DNA of 64,000 bases from Delphinapterus leucas (GCF_002288925.2 NW_022098004.1:7819604-7883603); one strand, 5' to 3'. Shown: positions 33,370 through 44,725, counted from the first letter of the stretch. The notes: generated by a model not told the origin, from the sequence alone. Numbers and translations: made by a program.

Positions 33370-33956
33370 TGTTGCCAAATCTGGCTCCCTGTGCATCGAT
33401 ACCAAATAAAAATACGGAGACAGCGAACTGGAAGATAAGAAATAGAGAGGCTTTTTATTTTCTTTGCCAGGCAAAGGGAAGACACAGTAGGCTAACGCCT
33501 CAAGAACCGTGCCCCCCTCCTTGGGGAATCGGAGAAGATTTTATACTTGGGGCTCTCAGTCTGGGGTATATGATAGGGATCAAAAGTGGTGAAGGTCTTG
33601 CATTTCTTTTCTTCTGCAAATTCATGGCCCAAGCTGACATCAGGTAGCTCAGCAACTGGGTCTGTTGTCCCTGAGGTTATTGGCCGGTAACCTCCTTTCT
33701 GAATTGAAGAGTGCTACAAGGAAGTGTAGGGGGAGAAGAAATGCCAGGTGCAAAGGGTAATTTGTATGGAGTCAGAGAGTACTCAGCTTTGTGAAGGACA
33801 AGTCTAGCTACAAGTGTTTGTTAGTAGTAACAGCTAAAGAATAACCAAGACTGCTTAACTCTTTCAGGCCTGTTTATGTTGTTTCCCCAGCCTGTTCATT
33901 GTTTCCTTATTTTCCTTGTTTATCAGAAAAGTCTCATTTCTATTTTTGCTGCAACA
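33370..33956 (-). mobile_element. solo LTR of a class-I-like endogenous retrovirus
   Basis: The 587-base element begins TGTTGC and ends GCAACA and is flanked by the 4-base duplication AAGG (33366-33369, 33957-33960); a 4-base duplication fits gammaretrovirus-like integration. On the minus strand a TATAAAA box lies at 33545-33539 and an AATAAA signal at 33459-33454, in the expected LTR order. There is no internal proviral sequence, so it is the product of recombination between two LTRs. It splits the MLT1 cleanly, hence is younger. The subfamily is unknown. Confidence 0.85.
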
Positions 33957-34285
33957 AAGGCTCTAGGGGAGGAGGCTTCCTTACCTCTTCCAGCTTCTGG
34001 TGGCACTAGGTGTTCCTTGGTTTGTGGCTGCATCACTCCAGTCTCTGCCCCTGTCTCACGCGGTGTCCCTCCTCTGTGTCTGGGTATCAAATTTCCCTCT
34101 CCTTTCTCTCATAAGAACACCAGTCATTGGCTTGAGGGCCCATCCTAAATCCAGGAAGACCTCCTTTCAAGATCCTTAATTACATCTGCAAAGACCCTTA
34201 TTTCCAAATAAGGTCCCATTCATAGGTACCGGGGGTTCAGAAATGGACATATCCTTTTGGGGGACACAATTCAATCCATCATCCA
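33957..34285 (-). repeat. MLT1-type MaLR LTR, second part
   Basis: It resumes with CTTCCAGCTTCTGGTGGCAC, CACTCCAGTCTCTGCCCCTG, CATCTGCAAAGACCCTTATT and TCCAAATAAGGTCCCATTCA, ending near GGGGGACACAATTCAATCCA. The joined pieces make one nearly complete MLT1 of about 450 bases. Confidence 0.9.
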
Positions 34286-34289
34286 GGGG

Positions 34290-35489
34290 ATAACATGATA
34301 AATCTGCTTTTGAATTTAAGACCACACTGCCTGCTTTCTTGAGGCAGGAGATTGGATTGAGGTGGCACAGCATGGACTAGGGGGATGGCTCAGAGGCTGC
34401 TGTGAGCTTTCAGATGGGAGAGGACTGAGACTCCCAAATGTGGTGACGGAGGGGTGGGCGGGCGGCGGGGAGGTGCCAGGGGTGGGAGTTGCTTCTCCGG
34501 GAAGCTATCTGTGGCCTGGGGGGGTCTTTTGCAACGTCAGGTGATTTTTTTTCCTACCCTTCTCTGAGTGGGTGTGCAAAGAGAAGGGCTCAGAAGATCA
34601 AGGAGACACTAGTTCAGTGAAGGGTCTGACCTAGCACAAGGAAGATGCTCAAACACTCAACCTATGGGGGTGGAATACATGCAAGCAGAGGATTATTCTA
34701 GAGGCATCCTTCTCTGAGTGTATGTCGGCTTTGGGCAAAGATGCAGGTCTCCCCTTTACAAAATGTTTTAAAAAATAAACTCGTTTGAATGGGGCTTAGA
34801 ATTCTTTGGCATGAATACATTGGATACTTGGAAATATTACTATTATTTCTGGAGCCAAATTTAGCAAGGACGGCTCTGTCTTTAATTACTGGTTGATGCT
34901 TAGTTGTACAGGGAAATGATTACATGCACAATTAGTTGTTCCCACAAGTAGCCAATTATGGGAACGATTATTTAAGAAAATTGTGGCTCCTGCTAAAGGG
35001 ACTTTACATCGTAGCCTCAAAATACATTTTTGTATAAAAATTCCTTTTATTGCATGTATTATTATTTTTTCCCTTCTGGGCTGCTAGAGGAAGTAGCCCT
35101 TGTGGTCTCATTTGTGCAGAGAGAGAGTTGTGGAAACCCGGAACTTCGGGGCATGGTGACGCTCAGGAAAGAGTGGGGTTGACAGTTGCAAGCTCTACCA
35201 GGACCTGTCTTGCTCTGGAGACCATGTCTTAACCCCAGAGATGGAATCTGGAGGAGGACTTAGGCCTCTGGGTGGTGATAAGGGATCATCTGGAGGCACG
35301 TGGAGCCCTGTAGTGTAGCCACGTGTTGCTCTCAACTCAGTCTTGGCCTTTGCGCATCATGTTTTCCCTGTTTCCTGACGACTGGGCTTCTTACCTAGGC
35401 CACTCCTCCCTGCGAGCATCACAGATCCTTCCACGCAGACAAGTTGTCATAAAACCATAAGCTTTCAGAATCTGAGGGACGTGAACATC
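34290..35489. other. unique-looking sequence, no gene seen
   Basis: A G-rich spot (GGGTGGGCGGGCGGCGGGGA, about 34453) is too short for a CpG island. Around 34770-35000 the AT-rich text TTTAATTACTGGTTGATGCT and ATTAGTTGTTCCCAC looks like conserved non-coding DNA. Confidence 0.4.
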
Positions 35490-35630
35490 ATCTGGTCCAT
35501 CTGTCTCATTTCAGAGATGGTAAAGCTGAGGCCAGAGAGGAGAAAGACTCACCCAGTCAGTGGTCATAAGTCTGGCTGAAATGTGACCCCAGCTCGCCCA
35601 GTTCCAAGGCCTTGGCTCTTTCCACCGTGC
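35490..35630 (-). repeat. diverged MIR-type fragment
   Basis: Plus-strand TTTCAGAGATGGTAAAGCTG, AGGCCAGAGAGGAGAAAGAC and CACCCAGTCAGTGGTCATAA follow antisense MIR wording. Confidence 0.55.
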
Positions 35631-37244
35631 CGCGCCGGCTGCTCAGGGCACCAGCTATGGGGCGGTGCAGCCATCAGCATATTGTGACCATTACAGTCGA
35701 GGGGCAGCCCGATGCCTTCCTCCAGGTCCAGCACATGCTGGGAACCGTGCCAAGGCGGGGTTGGAAGGGACTCCAGAGAACTTTCTAGTTTAGACCTCTT
35801 ATTTTGTATCAGAGTGGAATCAGAAGGTGTATTTACCTGACATCCCCTTCTCCCTTTTCTGTGTGTTTCTGTGTTAACTACTATTGATCAATAGTCTTTT
35901 CCCCCCGTGTTTTCACAGAGACATCCACTCTTCTACCTCACTGTGGTTGTATTATGTGACTGGGCCGGTTCTTCAGTACTCTGCACTAGTATTTGATAGC
36001 CGCATCCTGGCCACAGCCTCATGGCGGTGAAATGTACTCTCCTGTCCTTCAGTTTGGGTTTTGCCTGGCCATTTGTTTTGGCTAAAGAGTTGCTAGTATA
36101 TGTGACATGAGCAGAGCTTTGAAACATGCCCACACGTTTGGGCCTGCCCTTTGTGAAGGACGACATCCTTAGTCACCCCACTGCTGGGCCACCCTTTGAA
36201 CATCTGGAATGAAGGAATGAATGGGTAATTGGGACCTGGCAATAATTCGCTGCTGTACTCTGACTGCAGATGTCTCTCCGTACAAGCAGAGGACTCCTTT
36301 ATGTCATATTGGGAGAGAAGCAGAAATGCAGCAGGTAGTTTTTATATGTAGCTGTCTTTATGTCTCTCCTCGACATGAAAGAAATGGCTAACAGCATTTT
36401 ATAGCCCTCAACTGGCTGTCTGATAAAGTCACCTGGCAAGATCTAACAGTGTTTTGTGTATCTTCCAAAGATGGCCTGGTGACCTTTGCTAAGTAAGCTG
36501 GAAGTGACAAATGGATCCGTTAACCACAGATTTCTCTCCTTGGCTGCTCAGGGTCCTTCGCCTTTTCTGGAATCAGGGGATCCAGCTCTGGAAAGATGCT
36601 CGTTTCACGTTATGAGAAGGCAAATCCGATTTTTTCTCTGGGGACCAAGGCCCAAGCCTCCCTTCTTCCAGGACCAAAACTTTCCATGGCCTTTCATGAT
36701 CTTAGTGCATTTGAAGAGCACCGACCATTTACTTTGTAGAGTGCCCTTCAGTCTGGGTTTCTCTGATGTTTGCTCACGATTACACTGAGGTTATGCGTTC
36801 TTGGCAGGAAGTCACAGAAGTGATGTGGGGCGCTTCTGTGTGTCACACCAGCAGGCGTGTGACGCAGGTAGATCCCATTGCTGTAAGGTTAGTCTTGATT
36901 ACCTGGTTAAAGTAGCGTCTGCCAGGTCTCTCCACTTTAAAATTACTCTTTTCCCCTTTGTAATTAATGATTATCTTGAGGGGAGATTCTTTGAGATGAT
37001 GCAATTATCCTGTTTCTGCATTATACTATCAGCCAGCTAATTTCAGTGTCTGTTGTTGGCCTGCCACCTGCCTTTTAAATTGGGGACTTCCTTAGGACTT
37101 GCTCCTAGGCCCTCTCATCACCCTCCAGTCTTTCCTAGGAAATCTTATGCCCTCCACAGCTTCACTTACCTCCTAAATGCTGCCGACTCCCGTGGCTACA
37201 TCTCCAGCCCAGCTTTCTCTTCTGAGGGCTCCGCGTGGATGCAT
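35631..37244. other. mostly unique sequence, no gene seen
   Basis: At 36890-37030, ACTCTTTTCCCCTTTGTAAT and GGGGAGATTCTTTGAGATGA resemble a dispersed ancient repeat that I cannot name. A 100-codon plus frame at 36486-36788 has no recognisable domain. Confidence 0.4.
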
Positions 37245-38095
37245 CACAAGCATCTCACCTAACCATCCTCCAGACTCATCCCTGATGCCTGGTACCTCCC
37301 AGCTGGCTCCTCCTCCAGGCTTCCCTACCTTGTCACCATCATGACCTGTACCCAGTTACTCCTGTTAGAAAGCTGGGAGTTGCCCTTGATAACCTTTTCA
37401 TCCTCATCTCCTGCGTTTGACTAATCACCAATACCTTTGATTCTGTCTCTTTAATCTTTCCAGTCGTCTCCATGTCCACAGCCAATACTGCAAATTAAAA
37501 CCAGAATCATCTTCTCTGCCCAGGACTATTGCTTTGCGCTTGTAACTCGTCCCTTGGTTCCTAGTCGTTCCCTTCTCTTATGCTTTGCACAGAGCCCCCG
37601 ATGCAAGGCTGTTCATGTCTGTTTCCTATTATGTAGGAAATATTATGTAAATCTCAATGACCTACACTTTGAGATATTATGCAGCCGTTGCTAACAATGA
37701 GCTAGTTATGTACCAGGGGACTTAAGAATATGGAATGAATGAATCAGTGAATGAATGAATACATGAGTGATGGTGGAAAAAGGGAACAAGTTTCTCCTTC
37801 CTTATGTTGATGGTGCCAGTGGCACCTTCCCAGGGCTGGGATTAGGGGAAGACAAATGAGGCATCCACCTCAGGTGCAAAGTATAAGGGGGTGCCAAAAA
37901 CAGTCAGTAAGGAAGGTAATATTTTAATTCAATGTTAAAAAAATCAAAATTAATGCAAAAAATCCAAAATGAACAAAAAAGTCAAAATTTAAATAAGGAG
38001 AGATCTTTACTGAAGATCGTTACTCACCTAACCCCAACCCTGGTCCTCCTATTACTCACGGAAGCATTTAGCCCTGCAGATTGTAACACTTAGAA
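37245..38095. repeat. unassigned ancient repeat pieces
   Basis: 37245-37620 (CTGTTAGAAAGCTGGGAGTT, GCCCAGGACTATTGCTTTGC) looks like the antisense of the family at 50745. At 37832-38000, GAGGCATCCACCTCAGGTGC and GGGGGTGCCAAAAACAGTCA match a dispersed DNA-transposon-like repeat. A GAATGAAT tract is at 37731-37765. Confidence 0.35.
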
Positions 38096-38298
38096 CAGGA
38101 GTTCTCAGGGGAGGGGGAATGACATTACCCCCTGGGTGATAGTTGGCGTTAGGAGACATTTTTGGGTACGCTGGGGTAAGCTGCTGGCATCTAGTGGGTG
38201 GAGGTCAGGATTGTAAACATCCGACAATGCACAGGGCGGCCCCACGAAACAATTATCTGGTCCCATATGTCAATAGTGCCGAGAGTGATCAACCCTGT
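38096..38298 (+). repeat. MER20 hAT-Charlie element
   Basis: GGAGTTCTCAGGGGAGGGGG, TGCTGGCATCTAGTGGGTGG, AACATCCGACAATGCACAGG and CATATGTCAATAGTGCCGAG cover the whole length of this 200-base non-autonomous hAT element. It has no coding capacity. Confidence 0.8.
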
Positions 38299-39597
38299 CT
38301 TAGAGGTCCTTAAAAAATATTGTGTCCTTGTCTTTAAAAGTTCTGCATAACTAGAAAGAATATATCAAGGAGAGTTTGGCAGGGTAGTAAACAACCTCAG
38401 TATAGGATATGCTTTTTTTTTTTCCTCTGTTGAAGGAACAGTCTGATTAGTCTGAAAAGAAGTATTGTGTTGTCTCAACTTCTCAGCCACTGAGTTCTCT
38501 ACTTCACACAGAGTGGGCTGGGCTAAAAGAAGGCCAGGTAGACGAGTGGTCTAGCTGAGCAGTTTCTGCATCTGTCCTTGGTCCCCGGACAGTGCCCATT
38601 CCCAGGGTGACTGAGGTTGAGAAACAGGCCCCTTCAGGTGGTCCCCTCCAAGGCCACTGGTTGACTTGTTTCTTGGGAAACATGGTCCCCACTTGGGGAA
38701 GAGTGTGGGCTGTTCGGGGCCAGAAGTGTTTCTCCAGAGACAGGCTCTGGCTTTGTACTCCTTGTTTGTTGTTTGTTCGTTTTACTTTCTGCCCCTCTGC
38801 TTAGTCTGTAACACTATCTCCTCTCCCCTTGCTATGCTGGTCCTAGAAGTGGTAACGGTTTTGCTCTACTGCTGATCCCGAGGGGAACCCTCACCCTATG
38901 CTTGTTCCCTTGTCTCTGCCCACACCTTGTAAGTCGTCTCTTCACTAAGGCCTGTTCATTGTCATCGGAACTATCTGGGTTAGTTCTGGATGTCACTGCT
39001 GCTAGTACCCTGATAAACCCCTGTCAACTCCTCTGACTTCATTCCTTGTGACCTCAAGTTGTTCTACTGGTTCGTCTTACTTCCACCTTCCAGTTGGACT
39101 GAGTTCTTCACATAATTAGTGAGGTGACCATGGGCAGGGCTCTGCGATGCCAACAACCTTGGCTTTATGATCTGCTAGACTGAGATCTTAATTATTTGGC
39201 CTCTGGACCTCACAGGGCGATCCCAACCATCTAAAGAAGTCATGTATGCCAGTGAGCTTTGTGAATGATAAAGTACTACACAAAGTGAAGCTGCTGTTAC
39301 TATTCTCATTTGCCCACATTCACACCATATTATCACATCTGCTTTCAAAAGCCTCCCCCACGAATCCTTAGCAATGGAGGAAGGAGGCCTGTTCTCTTTA
39401 GATTTCAAACAAAGCACAGACTCCAGTAAGCATCATCTGGAGGTTAGCAAAGAGGCTAAACCATGGAAATTGTACCCATGAGCCCTCAGTGCATCTCTTC
39501 TGAGGTACAGAGCAGTGGAGTACCCTTGTCATTCGTTAACTTAACGGGCACCTACCGAGTGTCTTGCATGAGCTGATACAGGGGTGTATAGCCCAGC
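38299..39597. other. unique-looking sequence, no gene seen
   Basis: A T-run is at 38412-38424. No repeat or exon is supported. Confidence 0.5.
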
Positions 39598-39974
39598 GTC
39601 TTAGCTTAGGCTGCCATAACAAAATACCATAGAATGAGTGGCTTAAAAAACAGAAATTTATTTTCTTACTGTTCTGGAAGATGGAAGTCCAAGATCAAGG
39701 TGCTGGAAGGGTGAGGTTCTCAGTTCTTGGTGAGGGTTCTCTTCCTGGCTTGCAGACGGCTGCCTTCTTGCTCTGTCCTTTCATGGCAGAGAAAGGAAGC
39801 TCTGGTGTCTCTTCCTCTTCTTATAAGAGCACTACTCCTCTCATGGGGGCCCCATCCTTACGGCCTCATCTAAACCTAACTGTCTCCCAAAGGCCCCAGC
39901 TCTAAATACCATTACCTCGGGGGCTAGGGCTACAACATATGAATTTTAAGGGGGATACAATTCAGTCCATAGCA
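39598..39974 (-). repeat. MaLR-type LTR, near complete
   Basis: Antisense: GGCTGCCATAACAAAATACC, CAGAAATTTATTTTCTTACT, TCTTCCTGGCTTGCAGACGG, GTCTCTTCCTCTTCTTATAA and TACAATTCAGTCCATAGCA. The minus-strand start TGCTATGGACTGAATTG is preserved. Confidence 0.85.
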
Positions 39975-40149
39975 CTTAGTGTCTGGTTATCCCATCACCT
40001 GGGAAACTTGTTAATATGCCAATTCTCACTCCCTCTGAAGACATTCGGTATGTCTGGGGTGTGGTCAAAGATTCTTTGATTTAATATGCACCCCAGGTAT
40101 GTCCAAAGCAAGTGGTCCCTGTACCACTATGTGAGAAACATCAGGGGTA
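39975..40149. repeat. possible MER3-like hAT relic
   Basis: CATCACCTGGGAAACTTGTT, AATATGCCAATTCTCACTCC and CCAAAGCAAGTGGTCCCTGT resemble this family, broken by substitutions. Confidence 0.45.
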
Positions 40150-40400
40150 ATTGTTAAGAGCATGAAACTTTTAAAATTCTCTATTCCTTGCTACCTGGGT
40201 GACCTGGCTTAGAGTTTTCTCCATCTCTGTCTCTGAGGGATGCAGTTGGTTCATCTGCAAAATGGAGATAGTAACAGCCCCTTGCTTCCTATTGGCTTTC
40301 TGTGGGGGTTAGTGTAAAATTATTGTCTAATTATTCATTACTATTATTAGTTTCTTTATTATTAATTATTCGTTAATGCATGCAGAGTGCCTGGTGGAGC
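40150..40400 (+). repeat. MIR SINE
   Basis: Sense MIR: AATTGTTAAGAGCATGAAAC, ACCTGGGTGACCTGGCTTAG, GGTTCATCTGCAAAATGGAG and GTAACAGCCCC. The 3' part is degraded into ATT-rich sequence. Confidence 0.7.
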
Positions 40401-41589
40401 TTAAATGCTTTAGCTATGCAATCACCATCACCAACATCCTCAGGTTATTTTTCTCTGCCCTCCACGTGATATTGTAACGTCTGGCTTGTCCCTTTTTGGT
40501 GTCTGAAGGGACCTTAGGAGCCTGGATCATGAGCAGGCCCTCATAATGCTGAGTGAGGAGTGCTGTGCTGCCCACAGGAGCGCCCACATTTTGGGGGACT
40601 TGTACCATGGACACCTTTTACCATACCCACCATTTCTCTTCTCTCAGCCACGGCTCAGACAGACTGGCTCCAAGCCAGGTTTTGCCTGCCGTGCTGTTGG
40701 TAAAAGCATGGTTGACCTTTGTTTTCCAAACTCCTTCAAGGACTTTCTTCCTGCATAAGTTTGGCCAGCCGGAGACAATGGGCGTCTCATCTCCCTTAGA
40801 GCCACCAGATGGCGATGTTCCCCTTGTCATTGCCAGGGCGCCGCATCTCTCCTCTGGTTTTAGTGCCCCAGTCTCCTGCTCCAGGTGCCAGGTCTCCCTG
40901 CTGACTGCCATGGGATCCCCAGGGTCCATCTTTGGGATGTGGGTTAGGACAACCCCCGATTGTCTCGGTGGAAATCTCGTGCCTCTGTAGGCATAGGACG
41001 TATTCAGAGTTGGCCCAAGGAAAGCGGCTTTCCTCGTTTCTAGATGGCCATGCCATTGTTTGCTGATAGCTTTGGTCTGTTTTTGGAGAACTGTGCCCAG
41101 AGGCTCACAGGGGTCGAACAATTGATTCTCAGGCTTCAGTTGACTTTTATTCCTCTCTTCCTTCACTGAATGCCCCCATTAGTGGCTTTCTGATAAATGG
41201 AACCCCAATAATTAGCCTCCATGACGTGAATGCAAAACCATTTCCCACACTATTTGAAGAGCAGAGCCCCCAATTACCATGAATTGCCTGAGAACAGAAA
41301 CAGACTGCAGGCAAAACCCTCTGATTTGATACCAAGAAAGGATGTTAGCTAAGCATTCGCCCTTAGCCATCTCAGAGTAATTTTCCTGCAACTTACCCTA
41401 TGTTGCCATTGGGGTTGCAGTGCCCCTCCATAACCACTCATTTCTCTGAGCTGTTCACGTCCACCTTTGCTGGTAATGTGTAGACCTGACTGTCTGTATA
41501 GATGTCCCAAACTGGGCCTTTTACCTCATCTCTACTGTATTGATCTCCTCGTGTTTCCCTGCAGGTGTCCCCAGGTAATTCACACCAGC
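40401..41589. other. unique sequence with a CTCF-like site, no gene called
   Basis: This is about 1.2 kb free of recognised repeats. The longest unique open frame of the window (182 codons, minus, 40618-41166) lies here, rich in Lys, Pro and Trp but without a known domain or splice context. Confidence 0.4.
40802..40815 (+). promoter_or_regulatory. putative CTCF binding site
   Basis: CCACCAGATGGCGA agrees with the CTCF core CCASYAGRKGGCRS at 13 of 14 positions. It lies in unique sequence, not in a repeat. CTCF is the zinc-finger insulator and loop-anchor protein. Occupancy cannot be judged from sequence. Confidence 0.5.
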
Positions 41590-41840
41590 AGGCAGCATAG
41601 TAATTAACGTAACATCAAGTATCAGCCTTGTGGGTTTGAGTCCTGACATAATTATTTATTTCCTTTGTGTTCTGGATATGTTATTCAAGCTCTGATCTGA
41701 AGAGACCTCATCTGTAAAATGGGGATAGTAACAATACATACATGTCAGGTTGCTATGAAATGTAAATGAGGTCATATTTGTGAGACTTGGAACAATGTCT
41801 GGCATATTTGTAGAAGACTTTATTACATGACTTAGCCCTG
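41590..41840 (+). repeat. MIR SINE
   Basis: Sense MIR: CAGCCTTGTGGGTTTGAGTC, GACCTCATCTGTAAAATGGG, GTTGCTATGAAATGTAAATG and AACAATGTCTGGCATATTTG. Confidence 0.75.
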
Positions 41841-42064
41841 TCAGAAGATACACAGAAGGAAGGAGCTCAGGGAAGGGATGGAGGAGGAAGAGACAAGAGG
41901 TCTGAGTGGCACCCAGGATATCGGAAATAGACACCATTTAGAGTGGTGGAGTAAAGCAATGACGGTGAGCTTCATGAGGCTGGAGATGCTAGTCCCTCAG
42001 TCTAAATACTACTGATGAGCCATAGAAGTTGACTCTGTAATGGAAAGTCTTTACTAACTGTTAG

Positions 42065-42066
<2 letters not shown>

Positions 42067-42108
<42 letters not shown>
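42067..42108. repeat. (GT)21 microsatellite
   Basis: A perfect, uninterrupted run of 21 GT units, long enough to be polymorphic. Confidence 0.97.
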
Positions 42109-42109
<1 letters not shown>

Positions 42110-42189
42110 CTCCTTCCCATTCTTCATTCTCTGTTCTGGACATTCGTAATTTCTCATTATTCTCCATCACACTTCCCAGGCTTTCCCCC

Positions 42190-42440
42190 CTGCCGCCCTC
42201 TCCTCTCTCAGGGAAAGCCCCACTTGCTCTTCAAGGCCCAACTCAAACGTCACACAGTCCTGTAGTCTTTCCTAAGCACCGCTCCCCTCCCCTCCTCGTC
42301 TGCTGCCCTCCCCTCCAGTCCACCCTACACCTCTATAACTGTAAGCGTGAATGCCTCCTGAATTTTGTGCCCTAGGCGCCTCATTCATTTCACCCTAGTT
42401 CTGGCCCTATTGCACTTAGAGCACTTGAAAATTAAATTAA
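42190..42440 (+). repeat. L2 LINE fragment
   Basis: CCACTTGCTCTTCAAGGCCC, AACTCAAACGTCACACAGTC and CTATTGCACTTAGAGCACTT follow the L2 3' region. Confidence 0.65.
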
Positions 42441-42699
42441 ATTATGCGGTAATAGAAATAATGTCACTAAATATATTTTTGTAAAAAAATCAAACATTGA
42501 ATATAAGGCTCAGATTGTCTTTGACAGCCTTCCTCACATGACCTTGATCCCTACATTTGTTTTTGGAATGAGGTGGTGGGGGCATCTACTGTTACCTGTT
42601 TGGAATGTATCCCGTTTGTGCACGTGTTTGCTTCTCTTTAGCACTCTCTACATTTCCCCAAAACAACATTTATTGCATTATGTTGAATGTTTTGTTTCC

Positions 42700-42810
42700 A
42701 TATCTGTCTCACCCAATAGGCTACAAGCCACTACATTGACTGTGTCTTATTAATATTTCTCTCTCCAGGACCCAGCCCTGAGCCAGGCACACAAAAACTG
42801 TGTTTCTGTA
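42700..42810 (+). repeat. L2 LINE 3' end
   Basis: AGGCTACAAGCCACTACATT, CTGTGTCTTATTAATATTTC and CCAGCCCTGAGCCAGGCACA are the L2 terminus, probably the same element as 42190 with unrelated or diverged sequence between. Confidence 0.6.
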
Positions 42811-43837
42811 GGGAGTGCTAAGGAGTGTGTGCTCACGGGCGTGAGGTGGCGAGACGGAGCAGGCAGGTGTGCAGGGGAAAATCACAAGAGGCAGAGAGGA
42901 AGGTTTAATTGGAGTGTAACCTCCCCACATTGGCTAAAATTCCCAGAAGACATCTCAGATCTTTACAGAAGCCACGAGAAAGGGCAAGGTTGGAGCGAGC
43001 AGTTGAGCAGAACATTGAGTTAAGTGCAGGCGCTGATCCCTGAAAGGCCCGGCTCAGCCAGGGAGAGTGCGGGACCTGGGGTGCAGGATGTGCGTCCGGA
43101 TGGCAAAACCAGCCAGGTCATTAAGATTCAGCAGGAGAAGCAGAGTCTCTCTGTCTTGAAGAAGCCAATTGAGAATAGACTGTACGAGCTCAGATCTGGA
43201 TGGTAGACGGACTCATGAATTATGTCTCAAAACCTGTGGGAAAAAGGGGTGTGAAACGGCTTTTGTTATTAGAAGTGTATTTTATTACCGTAGCTGCGAA
43301 GGCTGTTTGCAGATGGGGGAAGCCTTCCCCGGGATCCTCCCCACAGGTGGAGAAGGTTTTCTGTATTTGCAGCCTGTCTTCTTCCCTATTAATCATTCTG
43401 ATTCTCTCCTCCTGTGCACATGTCATGGGTCTCTCTATTTGAAGACTTTATTGGTATTTATCTCGTAGCTTTTAATAAATCATTCGTTGTTGGCATGTGA
43501 TCCAGGGTATTTTACATGACTGGAACACCACCCTAACCCCACTTAACTACATTTCTTTGACATGTCTGAGTAACTTCTGTTCTGGCTCCCTGTCTCTGAA
43601 ATGGGAGCTGGAAAACTGGGGCGAAATCAGCTGTCTCAGAATGCTTGTTTGGGGAGAAAGGGGAATTTTACTGAATCTAATTATCTGCAGTCATTTTAAT
43701 CAGAGGGTGCACATGAAAGCAGAAACATTTGTTACAACAGCAGACCACTGAAAAAGAAGCTTACCTTTCAAAGGGGGCGTGCATGTTAATCTCTCACCCT
43801 CCTGAGTCTTTCTGGCTTCTGGTAGGTTCTAACCCAG
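42811..43837. other. unique-looking sequence, no gene seen
   Basis: No repeat recognised. Several short frames (43024-43206, 43169-43468) lack coding features. Confidence 0.5.
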
Positions 43838-44079
43838 CAGCGGGCAAGTTACAACCCTCTGGCCAAGTCTGGCTGCCACTCCCCCCACCCTCCGATTTGT
43901 CAAAAACGCTTTATTGGCACAGGACCACAGCTGTTTGTTTTACTGGTTTGTTTTACTGTCTTCTAGGGCTGCTTTGCACGCTACAACAGAGGTGAGTCGT
44001 TGTGACAGGCAGCTTATGGCCCACAAAGCCTAAAACATTTACTTTCCGACCTTTCACAGAAAAAGTTTGCTGGCCTCTG
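43838..44079 (+). repeat. hAT DNA-transposon relic, family A copy 3
   Basis: GCGGGCAAGTTACAACCCTC, AAAACGCTTTATTGGCACAG, GGCCCACAAAGCCTAAAACA and AAAAAGTTTGCTGGCCTCTG span both ends. A 13-base tandem duplication, GTTTGTTTTACTG, lies inside it near 43933-43958. Confidence 0.7.
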
Positions 44080-44610
44080 TTCTAGGTATCTGATGGATAT
44101 CGGTGGGTTGTGGTGCCCAGTCCCTGCCTCAGGGATCCCCTAACCTTGCTACAATTCTGAAAGCTGATCTGCCAGGGATGACCGTACATATGCCCCCGTG
44201 AGTGTGTATGTACACACTTAACGTGTACGTGTGTGTGATGCATAGGTGTGCACCTGGGTGGAGGGAGAGTCCTGCGGGTTGTACACCAGGGCATCTGGGA
44301 GGCCAAGTCTTATGTTCTTTTTCTCATTGTGTGTATATTTTTGAATCTTTCTGCCACTACTGTATGTTAGTTATACAACAACAACGACAAAACCCTTCCT
44401 TCTCTTGCTGCCTAACTTTCCCTGCACAGTTTGTGATGGTGAATTCATGTCCCTGTAAGGGAGTCAAGCAGCAGAAGTGCCCCTTGTGGCTGGGGACTCA
44501 AGGAGGCCTGTGTGACACGTGAGCACATGGTTGCAGCTCTCCTGACACCTGGAGAATGAGCAGTTGAGGTTATCTATTTGGCATTAAAGCAAAAGAACAC
44601 AATAAAATAA
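44080..44610. other. unique-looking sequence, no gene seen
   Basis: GTGTGTATGTACACACTTAACGTGTACGTGTGTG-type alternating sequence at 44202-44236 is a weak inverted GT/AC tract. Nothing else recognised. Confidence 0.5.
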
Positions 44611-44626
44611 GTATATATATATACAC

Positions 44627-44657
<31 letters not shown>

Positions 44658-44725
44658 CACATATATACGTAATATATATACACATTATATATACATATAT
44701 GTATACATACACATACACATATAAA
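44611..44725. repeat. compound TA/CA microsatellite
   Basis: Alternating TATATA and CACACA blocks over 115 bases, almost purely alternating purine-pyrimidine, with local self-complementarity. Confidence 0.95.

Noticed and set aside
33370..33956. Possible provirus
   Set aside because: Only one LTR is present with matching flanking duplications; there is no gag, pol or env sequence.
34440..34520. G-rich GGCGGGCGGCGGGG spot as a CpG island
   Set aside because: Less than 100 bases long and surrounded by CpG-poor DNA.
40618..41166. 182-codon open frame on the minus strand
   Set aside because: No recognisable domain, no splice signals of matching phase and overlapping open frames on the other strand. 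In 64 kb a frame of this length in a GC-richer patch is not surprising.
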